This document shows positions 63,137 to 64,000 of a DNA stretch of 64,000 bases, piece after piece. Location: contig JALUXC010000008.1 in assembly GCA_027019165.1 (NCBI GenBank), positions 221,929 through 285,928 on the forward strand. The letters are read 5' to 3'. Made by a program: the position numbers and the translations under genes. The first letter of the stretch is position 1; every line of letters starts with the position of its first letter. Below the pieces are notes generated by a model, which worked only from the letters and a program-made list of their open reading frames with translations, made no database searches and was not told the origin of the DNA. This DNA comes from Pseudophaeobacter sp. (GTDB taxonomy: Bacteria; Pseudomonadota; Alphaproteobacteria; Rhodobacterales; Rhodobacteraceae).

Positions 63137-63582
63137 TTTCGCATCTGGAGTATGACCTCCACCCGCGCCAGGCGGCTTTGGTAGGCACGCTCACTCTCAC
63201 CGTCGGTCTTGGGCAGGGGGCTGCCGCCTCCCAAACCCTGAACCGTCATTCTATCAGCCGTGATCCCCAGATCTTGTGCGACGGCGCGCGCCATCTCGGC
63301 TCTCCTTTCGCTCAGATCCAAATTTGCGGCAGGATCACCGGCACTGCCAGTATGGCCAAAAACCGTGACATGGATCCGGTCATCCACCAGAGCCTTGGCC
63401 AGAAAACCGCGCAGACGTTCGCCGTCCTGAGCGGCCCACGTCACCCCTCGCGAAAAGCTGAAGTTCTGGCTGTCAGGCGTGCTCAAACCGCCAAAAATAC
63501 CGAGGCCGATAGCCGAAGCGGCGGTAACGCCAGACAAAACTGCCGCGACAAAAGCGCGGCGGGGAAAGACGGAAACGCTCAT
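63133..63582 (-). CDS. OmpA family protein
   Basis: Small protein of 149 residues: N-terminal signal anchor (AFVAAVLSGVTAASAIGLGI) and an OmpA-like peptidoglycan-binding domain with VFGHTGSAGDPAANLDLSERRAEMARAVAQ (cited in part: GHTGSAGDPAANLDLSERRA), ending GVILQMRK-like. First gene of the minus-strand envelope operon; the promoter should lie in 63583-63770. Confidence 0.87.
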   Translation of the reverse strand: MSVSVFPRRAFVAAVLSGVTAASAIGLGIFGGLSTPDSQNFSFSRGVTWAAQDGERLRGFLAKALVDDRIHVTVFGHTGSAGDPAANLDLSERRAEMARAVAQDLGITADRMTVQGLGGGSPLPKTDGESERAYQSRLARVEVILQMRK

Positions 63583-63773
63583 ATGACAAATGTCGTTTTC
63601 AAATCAGCAACCATGACTTGAAAATAGGTACTATTCTTCAAAATTCCAAGTATGGCATTCGCGAAGCGACGAAAACGGAAGGGAAAATTCCAAAAGAATG
63701 GCTTTTGCGTTTACTCCCCGCGCACTGCCTGACCGTGATGTAGAGGCTGCGCCAACCTTGATAGAGCACGCCC

Positions 63774-63873
63774 ATGCGAAATAGTCTTTCTATCAAGGCG
63801 CAGATTTTCAGGATGATCAAGGATCAGGAGGCCGGATTGCCGACGCCGGCGGTGTGGCGTGGGGCATGCCGTG
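63774..63873 (+). pseudogene. Remnant of an IS3-type transposase OrfA start
   Basis: Reading from ATG at 63774: MRNSLSIKAQIFRMIKDQEA then GLPTPAVWRGACR. The pattern M-R-x-S...QI...IKxQEAG-x-PT-x-x-V matches the beginning of IS3-family OrfA proteins. It stops being OrfA-like at 63873, exactly where an IS5/IS903-like terminal repeat starts, so the gene was broken by insertion, and it is degenerate (the expected Cys is Trp). Confidence 0.6.
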
Positions 63874-64000
63874 GGCTCTGTTGCACAAATCGTGGTGTGA
63901 ACAGAGTTCCCCTTTCCCTGGAGACACTTATCCTACGGGCTCAGTGACGGGTATGCCAAGAGCGGTGTAGCGGTTGAGCACCGCGATCCGGACTTGGAGC
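63874..64000 (-). mobile_element. End of an IS5-family (IS903-like) insertion sequence, runs off the window
   Basis: GGCTCTGTTGCACAAATC at 63874-63891 matches IS903-type terminal repeats (15 of 18 bases as I recall them). A transposase C-terminus in the opposite orientation follows inside. The nine bases CATGCCGTG (63865-63873) would be the target duplication if the other end is intact. Confidence 0.7.
63928..64000 (-). CDS. IS5-family transposase, C-terminal fragment
   Basis: Minus-strand frame ends in TAA at 63930-63928 and reads LQVRIAVLNRYTALGIP then VTEPVG. This matches the end of IS5/IS903-type transposases (VLNR-x-TALG-x-P). The rest lies beyond the right edge. Confidence 0.7.
   Translation of the reverse strand, partial: LQVRIAVLNRYTALGIPVTEPVG

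Noticed and set aside
63638..63820. Minus-strand 60-codon frame near the right edge
   Set aside because: Lies across the IS3-type remnant on the opposite strand and has no family pattern.

Overview
The window is about 64 kb of a moderately GC-rich genome. It looks like a marine alphaproteobacterium of the Rhodobacteraceae (Roseobacter group). Clues are dense divergent operons, many transporter systems of the TRAP and ABC type, FadR-type GntR, SorC, HxlR and LysR regulators beside catabolic genes, and a uvrC/pgsA/moaD/moaE neighbourhood that I recall as typical of that family. No rRNA, tRNA or CRISPR array was seen.

Layout. 1-3.6 kb: 5'-truncated M56 peptidase, GntR regulator, ketopantoate-reductase-like gene translationally coupled to a TetR regulator. 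3.6-18.7 kb: catabolic block with a flavin dehydrogenase, an NTF2-like protein, an M20 peptidase, an amidohydrolase paired with a CobW metallochaperone, a LysR regulator, a complete Dpp-type ABC importer and an aromatic FAD monooxygenase with two palindromic operators. 18.9-28 kb: moaE-moaD-pgsA and uvrC, separated from each other by a TAXI-TRAP transporter/MarR/sulfatase module. 28-35 kb: housekeeping-like genes (SDR, Ca/Na antiporter, zinc-ribbon microprotein, S49 peptidase, YadGH-like ABC exporter, CoxG-like, hydrolase plus HxlR). 35.3-47.6 kb: a polyol (ribitol/xylitol/arabitol/mannitol) uptake and oxidation regulon of nine minus-strand genes facing a SorC regulator and two plus-strand dehydrogenases, one of which is ribitol dehydrogenase. 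47.9-51.4 kb: DUF2218-like gene, TonB-dependent receptor and a PchR/AraC-type regulator, probably iron acquisition.

51.9-59.1 kb is the most interesting part: an apparent RiPP (ribosomally made, modified peptide) locus. It encodes a trypsin-fold protease with a leader-like N-terminus, a 215-residue precursor with seven HYHG motifs (five in an invariant 12-residue unit), a strong hairpin, two tandem RiPP-maturation radical SAM proteins with an unusual CX7CX2C cluster motif, and a third canonical radical SAM protein with extra C-terminal cysteines. I know of no described product with this core.

59.4-63.6 kb: five-gene minus-strand operon of envelope proteins (OmpA-like, helical membrane protein, substrate-binding/OmpA fusion, vWA protein) ending with a Coq4-like metal-motif protein. 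63.8-64 kb: remnant of an IS3-type transposase start cut by one end of an IS5/IS903-like element that runs off the window.

All family assignments come from reading motifs and remembered families; no database search was run.
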